A stretch of DNA of 64,000 nt from CAVQCA01 sp963763115 (GCA_963763115.1 CAVXNM010000049.1:3679-67678); one strand, 5' to 3'; positions 37,673-47,206 are shown, counted from the stretch's first letter. Numbers and translations: made by a program. The notes: generated by a model not told the origin, from the sequence alone.

Positions 37673-37845
37673 AAGGCAGTTAACGACGCAGGCGACATCG
37701 GTCTTTAAAGAATATGTGTGATCTGGGTCACATGCCGGGGGATACCGTAGTCATACTGGCAATAAATCCAGTATTCCGGCATGCAATAAGCGGCGTATGC
37801 TGACAGGGTCGATAAACGAGGTCAATGTCGGAATTATGACATTCG

Positions 37846-38655
37846 ATGCCGGCATCCCCGCACCGGATGCGGTATGATTTCCTCATGAACACGCCGTTAT
37901 CCCTGCCATCGAGAGCGTCCTCGCTACGCAGCTGGTACCGCTATCCGCTGGGAAGGCTGTTGGCTGATGTCGAGCTGTCCGCGCTCGGCGAACAGCTTCC
38001 CGGGCTGTTTGGTTACCATCTGATGGTGGTCGATCCGCCATGGGAAACTTGTACCCTGTCGGACAGTCGCATACCACATCATATTATCCAGAGGATACAG
38101 AGGGCTTCCGACAGCGAAACGGGCGTCGTTGGACATACTGACAGGTGGCCGGTGATGACGGATACCCTGGATGCCATTGTCCTGCCGCATACCCTTGAGA
38201 TAACCGTTGATCCACACCAGGTGCTGCGCGAGGCCGAGCGCAGTCTGATACCGGATGGACATCTGGTGATTATCGGCTTCAATCCGTGGAGTCTGTGGGG
38301 GGTACGTCGACTGCTGTCGTGGCGTTCGCGAGAAATGCCGTGGAACGCACGATTTCTCGGCATGAACCGGATCAAGGACTGGCTCAGCCTGCTGGGATTC
38401 GATACCCTGCATTATCGTTATCTTTTTCAGCGGCCACCGATCCAGAATTCACGCATGTTGGGTCGTTTGCATTTTCTCGAACCATCCCGTGGTAATGACC
38501 GGATGTTGCTGGCCGGGGCCTATATCCTCGTTGCCAGAAAACGCACGGTGATCCTGACACCGCTCAAGGCGGTGCGCAACGGGCGGCGTCAATTGTTCCC
38601 GGTCGGTATTCCCACCTCGAGCCAAAGAAACATCCGGCGTGTCAGCAGAAGCTGA
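37846..38655 (+). CDS. SAM-dependent methyltransferase, YafS type
   Basis: 269 residues from ATG 37846, or 256 from ATG 37885, which better matches family N-termini. It resembles E. coli YafS, a class I methyltransferase of unknown substrate between mltD/gloB and rnhA. Conserved segments include LVIIGFNPWSLWGVRRLL and the IKDWLSLLGFD block. The C-terminus is basic. The 3' end overlaps rnhA by 17 bp, and the mltD-yafS-rnhA-dnaQ neighbourhood matches E. coli. Confidence 0.82.
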   Translation: MPASPHRMRYDFLMNTPLSLPSRASSLRSWYRYPLGRLLADVELSALGEQLPGLFGYHLMVVDPPWETCTLSDSRIPHHIIQRIQRASDSETGVVGHTDRWPVMTDTLDAIVLPHTLEITVDPHQVLREAERSLIPDGHLVIIGFNPWSLWGVRRLLSWRSREMPWNARFLGMNRIKDWLSLLGFDTLHYRYLFQRPPIQNSRMLGRLHFLEPSRGNDRMLLAGAYILVARKRTVILTPLKAVRNGRRQLFPVGIPTSSQRNIRRVSRS

Positions 38656-39076
38656 GATATACACTGACGGCGCCTGTCGCGGCAATCCGGGTCGGGGCGG
38701 CTGGGGCGCGGTGTTGCGTTACAAGGGGCATGAAAAGACCCTGTACGGCGCCGAGCCGCTTACTACCAACAACCGCATGGAACTGATGGCGGCAATTCGT
38801 GCGCTCGAAAGCCTGAAGCGTCCCTGCCGCGTGCGTCTGACCACCGATTCACAGTATGTCCAGAAAGGCATTACCGAATGGATGGCAAACTGGAAACGCA
38901 ACGGCTGGAAGACCACCGCGAAAAAACCGGTTAAAAACGCCGATCTCTGGCAACGACTGGATACGGCCATCACCGGGCACCAGATACAATGGGAATGGGT
39001 GAAGGGGCACAGCGGTCATCCCGAGAACGAGCTGGCGGATGAGCTTGCCAACATGGCGATTGATGAGCTTTTGTAA
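38639..39076 (+). CDS. rnhA: RnhA, ribonuclease HI
   Basis: 145 residues from GTG 38639. It cleaves RNA in RNA/DNA hybrids. The four catalytic acids can be seen: Asp in IYTDGACRGNPGRGGWG, Glu in NNRMELMAAIRAL, Asp in LTTDSQYV and Asp in ENELADELA. It overlaps the methyltransferase gene and lies upstream of dnaQ, separated by an intergenic repeat. Confidence 0.97.
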   Translation: MSAEAEIYTDGACRGNPGRGGWGAVLRYKGHEKTLYGAEPLTTNNRMELMAAIRALESLKRPCRVRLTTDSQYVQKGITEWMANWKRNGWKTTAKKPVKNADLWQRLDTAITGHQIQWEWVKGHSGHPENELADELANMAIDELL

Positions 39077-39085
39077 TCAGGGTTC

Positions 39086-39230
39086 TAACCGCAGAGGCGC
39101 AGAGAACAAGATAACAATAACCAAACGGATTTAATATCGTGATAGGCAATAACGATAACTTCACGGATTTATTCCAGATATTGATTTTGCAGTAGTGATT
39201 TTCTCTGTATTCTTTGCGTCTCTGCAGTAG
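39086..39230. repeat. intergenic element with inverted CGCAAAG-type ends (copy D)
   Basis: Left end TAACCGCAGAGGCGCAGAG (39087-39105) and right end TTCTTTGCGTCTCTGCAGTA (from 39210) are inverted relatives of the other three copies. It occupies the 190 bp between rnhA and dnaQ; no gene lies inside. Confidence 0.6.
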
Positions 39231-39268
39231 ATTTACAAAAAGCCCAGACAGCTCTTTCGGGATGAACG

Positions 39269-39982
39269 ATGCGACAGATCATACTTGATACCGAAACTAC
39301 GGGTCTCGAACCATCCGATGGGCACCGTATTATTGAAATCGGCTGCGTCGAGCTGGTGAACCGTCGGATTACCGGGAATACCTACCATCAGTACATCCAG
39401 CCGGATCGCATAATCGATGCGGGCGCCAGGGAAGTGCACGGGATAACCGATCAGTTTCTGTCCGACAAGCCGCGGTTTGCCGATATCGCCTGGGAATTCC
39501 TGACATTCATACGAGGTGCAGAACTCATCATACATAATGCGCCGTTCGATGTCGGGTTCATAAACCACGAATTTGCCCTACTCGGGGAACCCGTGGGACC
39601 TCTTGCGGAACACTGCACGATCGTTGACACCCTGGCTATCGCACGCCGTTTGCATCCCGGGCAGAGAAACAACCTTGACGCCTTGTGCAAACGCTACCAG
39701 ATAGACAATTCACAGCGTGACCTTCATGGCGCGCTTCTGGACGCCGAGATACTCGCCGATGTCTATCTGGCAATGACCGGCGGACAGGCAACGCTGTCCC
39801 TGGACAGTCGCAGCGATATGCACGGAGAGAAGACGCAATCCATACGGCGACTGCAACCGGATCGGTCTCCCCTGCGGGTTATCCAGGCAAGCGCCAGGGA
39901 ACTCGAGGCGCACGGGATGTACCTGGATGCAATCGACCGTGCGCATAATGGCACCTGTATCTGGCGACGACTGGAGGAGTAG
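39269..39982 (+). CDS. dnaQ: DnaQ, DNA polymerase III epsilon subunit
   Basis: 237 residues. Proofreading 3'-5' exonuclease of the replicative polymerase. DEDDh motifs are present: Exo I ILDTETTGLEP, Exo II IIHNAPFDVGFINHEF, and Exo III HGALLDAEILADVYL. A C-terminal tail for binding the alpha subunit follows after about residue 185. The rnhA-dnaQ adjacency is common, though in E. coli the two are divergent. Confidence 0.96.
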   Translation: MRQIILDTETTGLEPSDGHRIIEIGCVELVNRRITGNTYHQYIQPDRIIDAGAREVHGITDQFLSDKPRFADIAWEFLTFIRGAELIIHNAPFDVGFINHEFALLGEPVGPLAEHCTIVDTLAIARRLHPGQRNNLDALCKRYQIDNSQRDLHGALLDAEILADVYLAMTGGQATLSLDSRSDMHGEKTQSIRRLQPDRSPLRVIQASARELEAHGMYLDAIDRAHNGTCIWRRLEE

Positions 39983-40007
39983 GCGGGAAAGCCCGGTGAT
40001 TTTCCAT

Positions 40008-41486
40008 TCAGCCTGCGGGGGGTAGCTGGAACGTGGCGGAATTGACCCACATGTGAGTCAGGATAGACGCGGCGTAGCCCAGCAGGATGGCCGGTGCCCA
40101 CTTGAGATGTCCGAAAAAGGTGTATCTGCCCTGTGCCTGACCCATCAGCGCGACACCCGCCGCCGAACCGATAGACAGCAGACTCCCGCCGACACCCGCG
40201 GTCAGGGTAACCAGCAGCCAGTGGCCAAGCGACATGTCCGGATTCATGGAGAGTACCGCGAACATGACCGGTATGTTGTCCACAATGGCTGAGATGATGC
40301 CGACTGAAGCGTTCGCAAAGGTCGGGCCCATGTCGACATAAATAATCTCGGACAGCAATCCCAGATAGCCGATGAATCCCAGGCCGCCGACGCAGAGTAC
40401 GACGCCATAGAAAAACAGCAATGTGTCCCACTCGGCACGGGCCATGCGCCGGAAGATATCGAATGGTTTGCCTTGCATGGAAATATGGCTTATATCGCCG
40501 ATGATTTCCGTGTCATGGTTTGTCGGTCGGTGCGATTTGCGCAAGTAGTAACCGAAGAACTGCAGATAGGCAAGTCCCGTCATCATGCCAATGAAAGGTG
40601 GCAGGTGCAGGAATTTATGGAAACATATCGTGGTCAGAATGGTGGCGACAAACAGGAGCATGATGCGTTTGCCGCCCCTGCGCACCTTGATCTGTTCCTC
40701 TTTGCCTGGAGGATGTCCGGCGGGAATGGCAAAGTGCATGAAAGCAGCCGGCACCAGGAAATTGACCAGGGAAGGGATGAACAGCAGGAAGAAACTGTTA
40801 AATTCAACCAGCCCTTCCTGCCATACCATGAGCGTGGTGATGTCCCCGAAAGGCGAAAATGCCCCGCCCGCATTGGCGGCGACGACAATATTGACACACC
40901 CTGGCGTGATGAATCTGTTGTTATCCTTGCCGACCGCGAGCAACACGGCACACATGATCAGCGACGTGGTCAGGTTGTCCAGTATCGGCGACAAAACAAA
41001 TGCCAGTCCACCCGTCAACCAGAACAAGCTGCGGTAGCCAAAACCCTTGCGTACCAGCCAGGAACGCAGTGCTTCGAACAGCAGACGATCATCCATGGCA
41101 TTGACATATGTCATGGCCGACAACAGGAACAGGAACAGTTCGGAAAATTCGACCAGGTCGCTACGCAAGGCCGATTCAACCGTATGGCTATCACCAAGGT
41201 TTGCATAGACGAAGGCGATCAACCCCCAGATTACGCCGGCCGCAAGGATCACGGGCTTCGACTTGCGCAAGTGGGTGAATTCCTCCGCCATGACCACAAG
41301 ATAAGCGATGAAGAACACCAGCAACGCGGTATGGCCGATACTGGTTCGGGTCAGATCAGGGGCTATGGATCCGCCTGTTGAGGCCTGGAGTGCAGTCGGG
41401 GCAGTTAACAAGCCGACCAGGATCGGAATTATTGTCGTGAAAAATTGCACCGGTGTTCGTCTTTCTCGATTGATCGCATTCGCCAC
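40008..41486 (-). CDS. nhaD: NhaD-type Na+/H+ antiporter
   Basis: 492 residues with a cleavable-looking N-terminal hydrophobic segment and about 12-13 transmembrane helices. NhaD exchanges cytoplasmic Na+ for H+ and is common in halophilic, marine and alkaliphilic Gammaproteobacteria. Family stretches include LSPILDNLTTSLIMCAVLL, VVAANAGGAFSPFGDITTLMVW and VGIISAIVDNIPVMFAVL, in which the paired DN motifs are probably in the ion path. It is a single gene, convergent with dnaQ. Confidence 0.92.
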   Translation of the reverse strand: MANAINRERRTPVQFFTTIIPILVGLLTAPTALQASTGGSIAPDLTRTSIGHTALLVFFIAYLVVMAEEFTHLRKSKPVILAAGVIWGLIAFVYANLGDSHTVESALRSDLVEFSELFLFLLSAMTYVNAMDDRLLFEALRSWLVRKGFGYRSLFWLTGGLAFVLSPILDNLTTSLIMCAVLLAVGKDNNRFITPGCVNIVVAANAGGAFSPFGDITTLMVWQEGLVEFNSFFLLFIPSLVNFLVPAAFMHFAIPAGHPPGKEEQIKVRRGGKRIMLLFVATILTTICFHKFLHLPPFIGMMTGLAYLQFFGYYLRKSHRPTNHDTEIIGDISHISMQGKPFDIFRRMARAEWDTLLFFYGVVLCVGGLGFIGYLGLLSEIIYVDMGPTFANASVGIISAIVDNIPVMFAVLSMNPDMSLGHWLLVTLTAGVGGSLLSIGSAAGVALMGQAQGRYTFFGHLKWAPAILLGYAASILTHMWVNSATFQLPPAG

Positions 41487-42123
41487 GGACCCGCACTCCG
41501 GTCGTGGTGAAGTGTGGGTGCCCGGGCATTAACAGTGATCACACTCGCTGGCATTAACGGTATTAAACACCGATGCAAGCGGCCATTGGCAGGTGATGCG
41601 GTTTTTCCTGGAGCAAGGCTGCTTGCCCGTCGTGACCAGGCTCGTAAATCTACTTATTGCAGCGGTTTCATCATAGGCACGGGAAGCCGGGGGTGCAACT
41701 GCTCTTCCTTTCCCGATACTCCCCGTCCGGTATTCTGTCGCGGGATTAAAATATTCAGTACATTACGAATAAATGTGCTGGCGAACGCGCTCGGAAACTC
41801 GTCCTGCCCGGGTTACTTCCGGCCTGATATGGAAGTAGGGGCTATTCGGAACCGATACCCTGTTTCTTCGTTGTCATTTGATAATTTCATGGGATCCATC
41901 GGACGATAATGTTGTTCAAACTCCTGTCCGCGGTTGTTTGCGCCGGTTGTAGGGAAATGACTTTTCCTGTTCAAGGATCCATTTGCGCCTGTCATTGGAT
42001 CGTCTTCTTTCATACATGGGCATGGGGGCGATTGGTTATGGAAAAGAGAGATTCGCAAAATGAATTTTCAGGTATTACTCAAAAATACTTATTGCCGTCT
42101 GCTCGACAGTCTCGGGTGATTGA
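41487..42123. other. gene-poor region upstream of nhaD
   Basis: About 640 bp. Short open frames exist on both strands but none has convincing protein character or a family match I recognise. It should contain the nhaD promoter. Base composition looks less GC-rich than in the flanking operons. Confidence 0.4.
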
Positions 42124-42460
42124 TCAGTCGGTTTGCCCTTTCGATATCCTGGAGAGGATGGCTATCAGGTAGTCGAGATCACCGAGGATTTTGCGTCTGT
42201 CAGTCACCCTTCTGCGGTCGCACATTACCAGGACACCCTGACTGTCTACGAAGGGGAACTCATGGGGTAGATCCCAGCGGCGATCCCCCTTTTGTCTTGC
42301 GATAATTTCCATCGTTCCGACCGACGAGGTTCCTTGAATGGCTGTCAGCGACAGATTCCCGTCAGAATCCTAGGTACATAACCGGCGCATCGGGTTCGTG
42401 AATGCCGCGAGCCATATATTCATCGCCTTCCTGAAACTGTGACCGCCAGGGATAACCGTG
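42124..42460 (-). pseudogene. decayed small conserved hypothetical (C-terminal 62-residue frame intact)
   Basis: An open frame 42124-42312 encodes 62 residues with a protein-like centre (DLPHEFPFVDSQGVLVMCDR followed by RRRVTDRRK). Reading further upstream on the same strand, a second frame at 42365-42454 encodes YPWRSQFQEGDEYMARGIHE and more, ending at a TGA at 42364-42362. The first frame also continues upstream without a start as DSDGNLSLTAIQGTSSVGT. Together they look like one protein of ~110 or more residues broken by at least one indel near 42365. I do not recognise a named family. Confidence 0.5.
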
Positions 42461-42847
42461 CGTATTTATTGATCAAATCCTGGTTTCAACCTGGCCTGGC
42501 GGGGTGGCCGGCTAGTCGACCCTGATTAACCGGGCAGTTAACTTCAAGATAGTGGAGTTGCAGGGTGTAGACAATAAGGGGAATTACTTATAAAGCTCGC
42601 CAGAATCGCCAATGCCGGTTTTCGTTACGGCAATTGGCCTGGTGGTAGTTCAATGCTGGAATCCTGTGGTTTGACGGGATTTGATTCAGAAATTGCCGCT
42701 GTCCGGCTACTTGTAACCGGCACGGCCAACCGCGGCGAACCGCTGGCGGCAGTCCGGATTCTGCATGACGGAAATCATTGCATGCCACCGGTTTGGTGAC
42801 AATTTTTATAGTTGAAGGCAAGCAAACACGACGAAAGAGGTTATGTC
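42461..42847. other. non-coding stretch with a hairpin
   Basis: About 390 bp with no convincing gene. A near-perfect stem-loop lies at 42609-42643 (GCCAATGCCG facing CGGCAATTGGC). Confidence 0.35.
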
Positions 42848-43081
42848 ATGGGGACCAAATGGGCAGAGGTGACTCTCCACATAGACGAGGAGACGACACA
42901 CGATCAAAGCGAGAACTTTCGTGACCGGTTACTTGGCAAGGATGGGGTTATTGCCGCGTAATGCCATGATTAAAGGCCGCATTTGATGTTAATTGAATAT
43001 GACCCGGAGATCATTAACTCGAGGGAGTTTCTTACAGAAGCCAGCAAAGGAAACTTACATCGCGAGTTGATTGGTTTCTAG
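42848..43081 (+). pseudogene. small HMA-like protein gene with two in-frame TAA codons
   Basis: From ATG 42848, preceded by an AAAGAGG ribosome-binding site, one continuous frame of 78 codons runs to TAG 43081 and is interrupted only by TAA at codons 38 (42959-42961) and 42 (42971-42973). The first part reads WAEVTLHIDEETTHDQSENF, the second RPHLMLIEYDPEIINSREFL. This matches the pattern of short heavy-metal-associated-like ferredoxin-fold proteins of about 75 residues that are common in sulfur-oxidising Gammaproteobacteria (recalled from family knowledge, not verified). The two halves are in the same frame, so base changes rather than indels disrupted it. Confidence 0.6.
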
Positions 43082-43911
43082 GTCGGGTCGATCGCCGGCG
43101 CGTGACGGTATTGCATCTCCTTTCGGTGCGTCAACCATCCGGCGAGCAGGATGCAGAGGGTGACAATGGCGACGATCAGTGTCGCCAGGGCATTGATTTG
43201 CGGGCTGACGCCGAGGCGTACGCTGGAATAGACCACCATGGGCAGGGTGGTGGCGCCGGGACCTGCCACGAAACTGGCGATGACCAGGTCATCCAGCGAC
43301 AGGGTGAAGGCCAGTAACCAGCCTGCCAACAGGGACGGGGCGATGATCGGGAGGGTAATCAGCAGGAAGACCTTCCATGGCCGCGCGCCCAGATCCATGG
43401 CCGCCTCCTCCAGTGAGATGTCGAATTGCGTGAGACGAGACTGCACCACGACGGTGACGAAGGCCGCGCTAAAGGTGATATGGGCGAGTGTGATGGTGGT
43501 GATGCCGCGCCCGGCTGGCCAGCCGATCATATGCTCCATGGTCACGAACAGCAGCAGGGAGGCGAGACCCAGGATGACGTCGGGCATCACCAGTGGAGCA
43601 CTGACCATGGTGGAAAAAAGCGTTCGTCCGCGGAACTTGCCAAAACGCACGAGGGTGATCGCGGCGAGGGTTCCCAGCAAGACCGACAGGGTCGCATTCA
43701 TGGTGGCGATGCGCAGACTGAGCCAGGCGGCGGAGAGTATCTGGTCGTTGTGCAGCAGTTCGCTATACCATCGGGTGGAGAAACCGCCCCACACCGTGAC
43801 CAGTCGGGAGGTGTTGAACGAGTATACGATCAGGGAAATGATCGGGACATAGAGAAACGCATAGCCAAACGCCAGCAGGGTGAACAGCAGATAGGGTCGT
43901 TGACGTTTCAC
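43078..43911 (-). CDS. potI: PotI-like putrescine/polyamine ABC transporter permease
   Basis: 277 residues with six predicted membrane helices. Second permease of the polyamine importer. The cytoplasmic EAA loop that contacts the ATPase is clear (EEAAMDLGARPWKVFLLITLPIIAPSL). It overlaps the potH gene by 4 bp (ATGA), and the last gene of the potFGHI operon. The 3' end also overlaps the decayed gene at 42848-43081 by 4 bp on the other strand. Confidence 0.92.
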   Translation of the reverse strand: MKRQRPYLLFTLLAFGYAFLYVPIISLIVYSFNTSRLVTVWGGFSTRWYSELLHNDQILSAAWLSLRIATMNATLSVLLGTLAAITLVRFGKFRGRTLFSTMVSAPLVMPDVILGLASLLLFVTMEHMIGWPAGRGITTITLAHITFSAAFVTVVVQSRLTQFDISLEEAAMDLGARPWKVFLLITLPIIAPSLLAGWLLAFTLSLDDLVIASFVAGPGATTLPMVVYSSVRLGVSPQINALATLIVAIVTLCILLAGWLTHRKEMQYRHAPAIDPT

Positions 43912-44864
43912 GTCCGTACCGCACTCTCATTCTTTTCCTGGGAGCGCTGGAACAGAGCCAGGGGCACCACCAGCAGCATCAGCATAACCACCGCCACGGC
44001 GGACGCGGCGGGCCAGTCGCGGTTGGAAAAAAACTCGGTCCACAGCACCTTGCCGATCATGAGTGAATCCGGTCCGCCAAGGAGATCCGGGATCACGAAT
44101 TCACCCACTGCCGGAATGAACACCAGCATGCAACCGGCGATGATACCGGGCAGGGAGAGCGGCAAGGTGACTCTCATAAAGGCCCTCCACGGCCTGCAGC
44201 CGAGGTCGGCCGCCGCCTCCAGCAGCGCCATGTCCATGCGTGAGAGCGTGGCGTACAGGGGAAGCACCATGAACGGCAGATACGAATAGACGATGCCCAG
44301 ATACACGGCAAAGTCCGTATGCAGCAGTGTCAGGGGATGATCGATGACACCGATGTTGAGCAGCAGGTTATTGAGCAGGCCATTACTCTTGAGAATGCCG
44401 ATCCAGGCATACACACGGATGAGGAAGCTGGTCCAGAAGGGCAGGATGACCAGCATCAGCAGGAGGTTGCGCAGCGTGTCGCGGGTGCGCGCGATGGCGT
44501 AGGCCATGGGATAGCCGAGCAGCAGGCACACCAGGGTCGAGATGCCGGCGATTTTGAGCGACTTCAGGTAGGAGATCAAATACAGCGGATCCTCCCACAG
44601 TCGCCGGTAATTCTCCAGATGCAGCTGGATTTGCAGCGTACTGTCTTCGAGGAATTGCCACAGGGGCGAATAGGGAGGTCGAGCGAGCAGGACTTCCGCC
44701 AGGCTGATCTTGAGCACGATCACGAACGGCAGGATAAAGAAGACGAGCAGCCACAGGTATGGCAGCGCGATAACCAGACACCGCCCGTTGTGTCCGGTGA
44801 GGAGATCGCCGAACCGCCCGCCTGCGCTGCGGGTGTAGCCGTTGATGGCTGCCCAAGTGTTCAC
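43908..44864 (-). CDS. potH: PotH-like putrescine/polyamine ABC transporter permease
   Basis: 318 residues from GTG 44864, which overlaps the potG stop (GTGA). The frame is open further upstream within potG, but that part is not family-like. Six membrane helices and an EAA loop (LEAAADLGCRPWRAFMRVTLPLSLPGI) mark it as the first inner-membrane permease of the importer. Tight overlaps on both sides indicate translational coupling with potG and potI. Confidence 0.93.
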   Translation of the reverse strand: MNTWAAINGYTRSAGGRFGDLLTGHNGRCLVIALPYLWLLVFFILPFVIVLKISLAEVLLARPPYSPLWQFLEDSTLQIQLHLENYRRLWEDPLYLISYLKSLKIAGISTLVCLLLGYPMAYAIARTRDTLRNLLLMLVILPFWTSFLIRVYAWIGILKSNGLLNNLLLNIGVIDHPLTLLHTDFAVYLGIVYSYLPFMVLPLYATLSRMDMALLEAAADLGCRPWRAFMRVTLPLSLPGIIAGCMLVFIPAVGEFVIPDLLGGPDSLMIGKVLWTEFFSNRDWPAASAVAVVMLMLLVVPLALFQRSQEKNESAVRT

Positions 44865-46018
44865 GACGCGAACACCACGCCGCTGTCCGGCATCCAGGAA
44901 AGGTATACCTCTTGATCCCAGGTGAGCGGGTTTTCCGTGAGCCGAGCGATATTGGTGAGTTGTACCCGCATCTGCTGGCCGGTCGGCAATCGTACCAGAT
45001 AAATCGAAACATCGCCGAGGTAGGCGACGTCGGTGATGATCCCCTTGACGACATTGCAATCTGCGGCGGGCGCCTGCTCGGAGGCGACCAGTTTCTCGGG
45101 ACGCACGGCCACCGTGACCGGCGTCCCTTCCGGCAGGGGTTGCTTGTGCGCCATGACCAGGTCGCAGCCGAGGCTCTCGGAACGAATCAGCAGCCGTTCG
45201 CCTTCCTGTTCCACCACCCGTCCCTCGATGCTGTTCACCGCACCGATGAATTCTGCGACATGGCGGCTGGCCGGGTATTCATAGACGCTGGTCGGTGTGC
45301 CCACCTGCTCGATACGGCCGGCTTCCATGATCGCTATGCGGGTCGAAACGGTCATTGCTTCCTCCTGGTCGTGGGTCACCATGATGAAGGTGGTGCCCAC
45401 GCGTTCCTGAATGTTGACCAGTTCGAACTGGGTATGTTCGCGCAGTTTCTTGTCCAGCGCCGCCAGGGGTTCGTCGAGGAGCAGGAGTTTGGGTTGTCTT
45501 GCCAGGGAACGGATTAGCGCAACCCGCTGGCGCTGCCCGCCGGAGAGCTGCTCCGGCTTGCGGCGCGCGAAGGGCATCATGCGCACCAGTTCCAGCAGGC
45601 CTGCCACGCGATCGCGGATCTCGTCCTTGCCGAGCTTCTGCTGTTTCAGTCCAAACGCGACATTCTGCTCCACGGTCATGTGTGGAAACAGTGCATAGGA
45701 CTGGAACATCATGTTAACTGGTCGCGCGTAGGGCGGTACCCGGGTCATGTCCGCGCCGTCGATAAGGATGCGTCCCGAGGTTGGTTGCTCCAGACCCGCG
45801 AGCATGCGCAGCAGTGTGCTCTTGCCGCAGCCGGAGCCGCCGAGCAGACAGAAGAATTCACCCTGGTAGATATCCAGCGTTATCCCGTCGACGGCATAGG
45901 TAGTGTCGAAAACCCTGGTGACATTGTCGATGTGTACGAAGGGTTTGGCCGCGGGATCGCGCCAGGGTTCCTGGAGCGCTTTTACGGTTTTGGGCTGGGT
46001 CATCCTCGGTGTCTTCAC
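44861..46018 (-). CDS. potG: PotG-like polyamine ABC transporter ATP-binding protein
   Basis: 385 residues. Walker A GGSGCGKSTLLRML, signature LSGGQRQRVALIRSLA, Walker B LLLLDEPLAALDKKLR and the switch His in VTHDQEEAM are all intact. The C-terminal TOBE domain (about residues 290-380) is the regulatory part. It powers putrescine import through PotH and PotI with PotF as the binding protein. Start ATG 46018; the second Met (MTQP) is an alternative. Confidence 0.95.
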   Translation of the reverse strand: MKTPRMTQPKTVKALQEPWRDPAAKPFVHIDNVTRVFDTTYAVDGITLDIYQGEFFCLLGGSGCGKSTLLRMLAGLEQPTSGRILIDGADMTRVPPYARPVNMMFQSYALFPHMTVEQNVAFGLKQQKLGKDEIRDRVAGLLELVRMMPFARRKPEQLSGGQRQRVALIRSLARQPKLLLLDEPLAALDKKLREHTQFELVNIQERVGTTFIMVTHDQEEAMTVSTRIAIMEAGRIEQVGTPTSVYEYPASRHVAEFIGAVNSIEGRVVEQEGERLLIRSESLGCDLVMAHKQPLPEGTPVTVAVRPEKLVASEQAPAADCNVVKGIITDVAYLGDVSIYLVRLPTGQQMRVQLTNIARLTENPLTWDQEVYLSWMPDSGVVFAS

Positions 46019-46096
46019 AGTCTCCAGAGATGACGCCTGTCCCTGGTCCGGTATCGGATCAGGGACAGGCCAGTCTTTACGCCAGCGGCGGGAGTG

Positions 46097-47206
46097 TTAC
46101 TGCCCGCTCTTGATGCGGGTCCAGGCCCGCACTTTCAGGCGCTGCACCTTGTCCGGCAGCGTCCCGATGGTGACCAGCCGCTGTTTTACGTCTTCCGGGG
46201 GATAGATGCCCGGATCATCGCGCACCGACTCGTCGAGAAGACCGGTTGCCGCCTTGTTGGCGTTGGCGTAGGCCACTTCATTGCTGATTGCCGCGATCAC
46301 ATCGGGTTTCAGAAGGTAGTTGATGAAGGTATAGGCGTTGTCCGTATGGGGCGCGTCCGTGGGGATGGCCATGACATCGATCCAGAGAATGGCACCCTGC
46401 TTCGGCACCGTGTAGGCAACGTGGACGTTGTTGCCGGCCTCATCCGCGCGGTCCCGGGCCTGCAGCACGTCGCCCGAGTAGCCATGGGCCACGCAGAGGT
46501 CGCCATTGGCCAGGTCATTGATGTACTGGGACGAGTGAAAGTACTTGATATAGGGCCGCACCTTCTTGAACAGTTCCACGGCCGCTTCGAAGTCCTTGGG
46601 ATCGGTGCTGTTCGGATCCTTGCCCAGGTACATCAGGGCCGCGCTCATGCCCTCCATTTCATCGTCCATCACGCTGATGCCGCAGCCGGCGAGCTTTGAA
46701 GCAATGGCCGGGTCGAAGAGCAGCGCCCAGGTGTCGGTTGGCACATTATCCCCGAGGATGGCCTTGACCTTGTCGACGTTGTAGCCTATGCCGCTGGTCC
46801 CCCACATGTAAGGAACCACGTGCGCGTTGTCCGCGTCCGGTGTCTGTAGCGGTTTCAGGATGGCCGGGTCGAGATTCCCGTAGTTTCCAAGCTTCGATTT
46901 GTCCAGTTTCTGGTACAGGCCGGCCTTGATCTGGCGCTCCGCGAAAGGTTGTGCGGTGGGGAAAACCACGTCATAGCCGCTGCCGCCGGCGAGCAGCTTC
47001 GCCTCCATGACTTCGTTGGAGTCATAGACGTCGTAGGTTACCTTGATGCCGGTGGCTGCCTGAAAATTTTCCAGGGTATCCGGCGCAATATAGTCTGACC
47101 AGTTGTAGACGTGTACAACCTTGTCGTCGGCCCGGGCGGAATTTATAACGGAGCAGAGTATGGCGGCAAGCAGAACGGTAATCGGTGTTTGCATTAAAGT
47201 TTCCAT
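46097..47206 (-). CDS. potF: PotF-like periplasmic putrescine-binding protein
   Basis: 369 residues, or 365 if started at the second ATG. A signal peptide ends near NSARA. The mature protein opens VVHVYNWSDYIAPDTLENF, as in PotF/PotD. Other binding-site segments such as VPYMWGTSGIGYNVD and GYSGDVLQARDRA match PotF more than PotD, which suggests putrescine as ligand; exact specificity cannot be set from sequence alone. First gene of the potFGHI operon, 78 bp before potG. Confidence 0.92.
   Translation of the reverse strand: METLMQTPITVLLAAILCSVINSARADDKVVHVYNWSDYIAPDTLENFQAATGIKVTYDVYDSNEVMEAKLLAGGSGYDVVFPTAQPFAERQIKAGLYQKLDKSKLGNYGNLDPAILKPLQTPDADNAHVVPYMWGTSGIGYNVDKVKAILGDNVPTDTWALLFDPAIASKLAGCGISVMDDEMEGMSAALMYLGKDPNSTDPKDFEAAVELFKKVRPYIKYFHSSQYINDLANGDLCVAHGYSGDVLQARDRADEAGNNVHVAYTVPKQGAILWIDVMAIPTDAPHTDNAYTFINYLLKPDVIAAISNEVAYANANKAATGLLDESVRDDPGIYPPEDVKQRLVTIGTLPDKVQRLKVRAWTRIKSGQ

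Noticed and set aside
41514..41909. 131-codon open frame upstream of nhaD
   Set aside because: Cys- and Arg-rich, no ribosome-binding site or domain; probably chance.
42959..42973. Possible stop-codon recoding (readthrough of TAA twice)
   Set aside because: No recoding signal is visible and other genes in the window use TAA as a normal stop; pseudogene decay is simpler.
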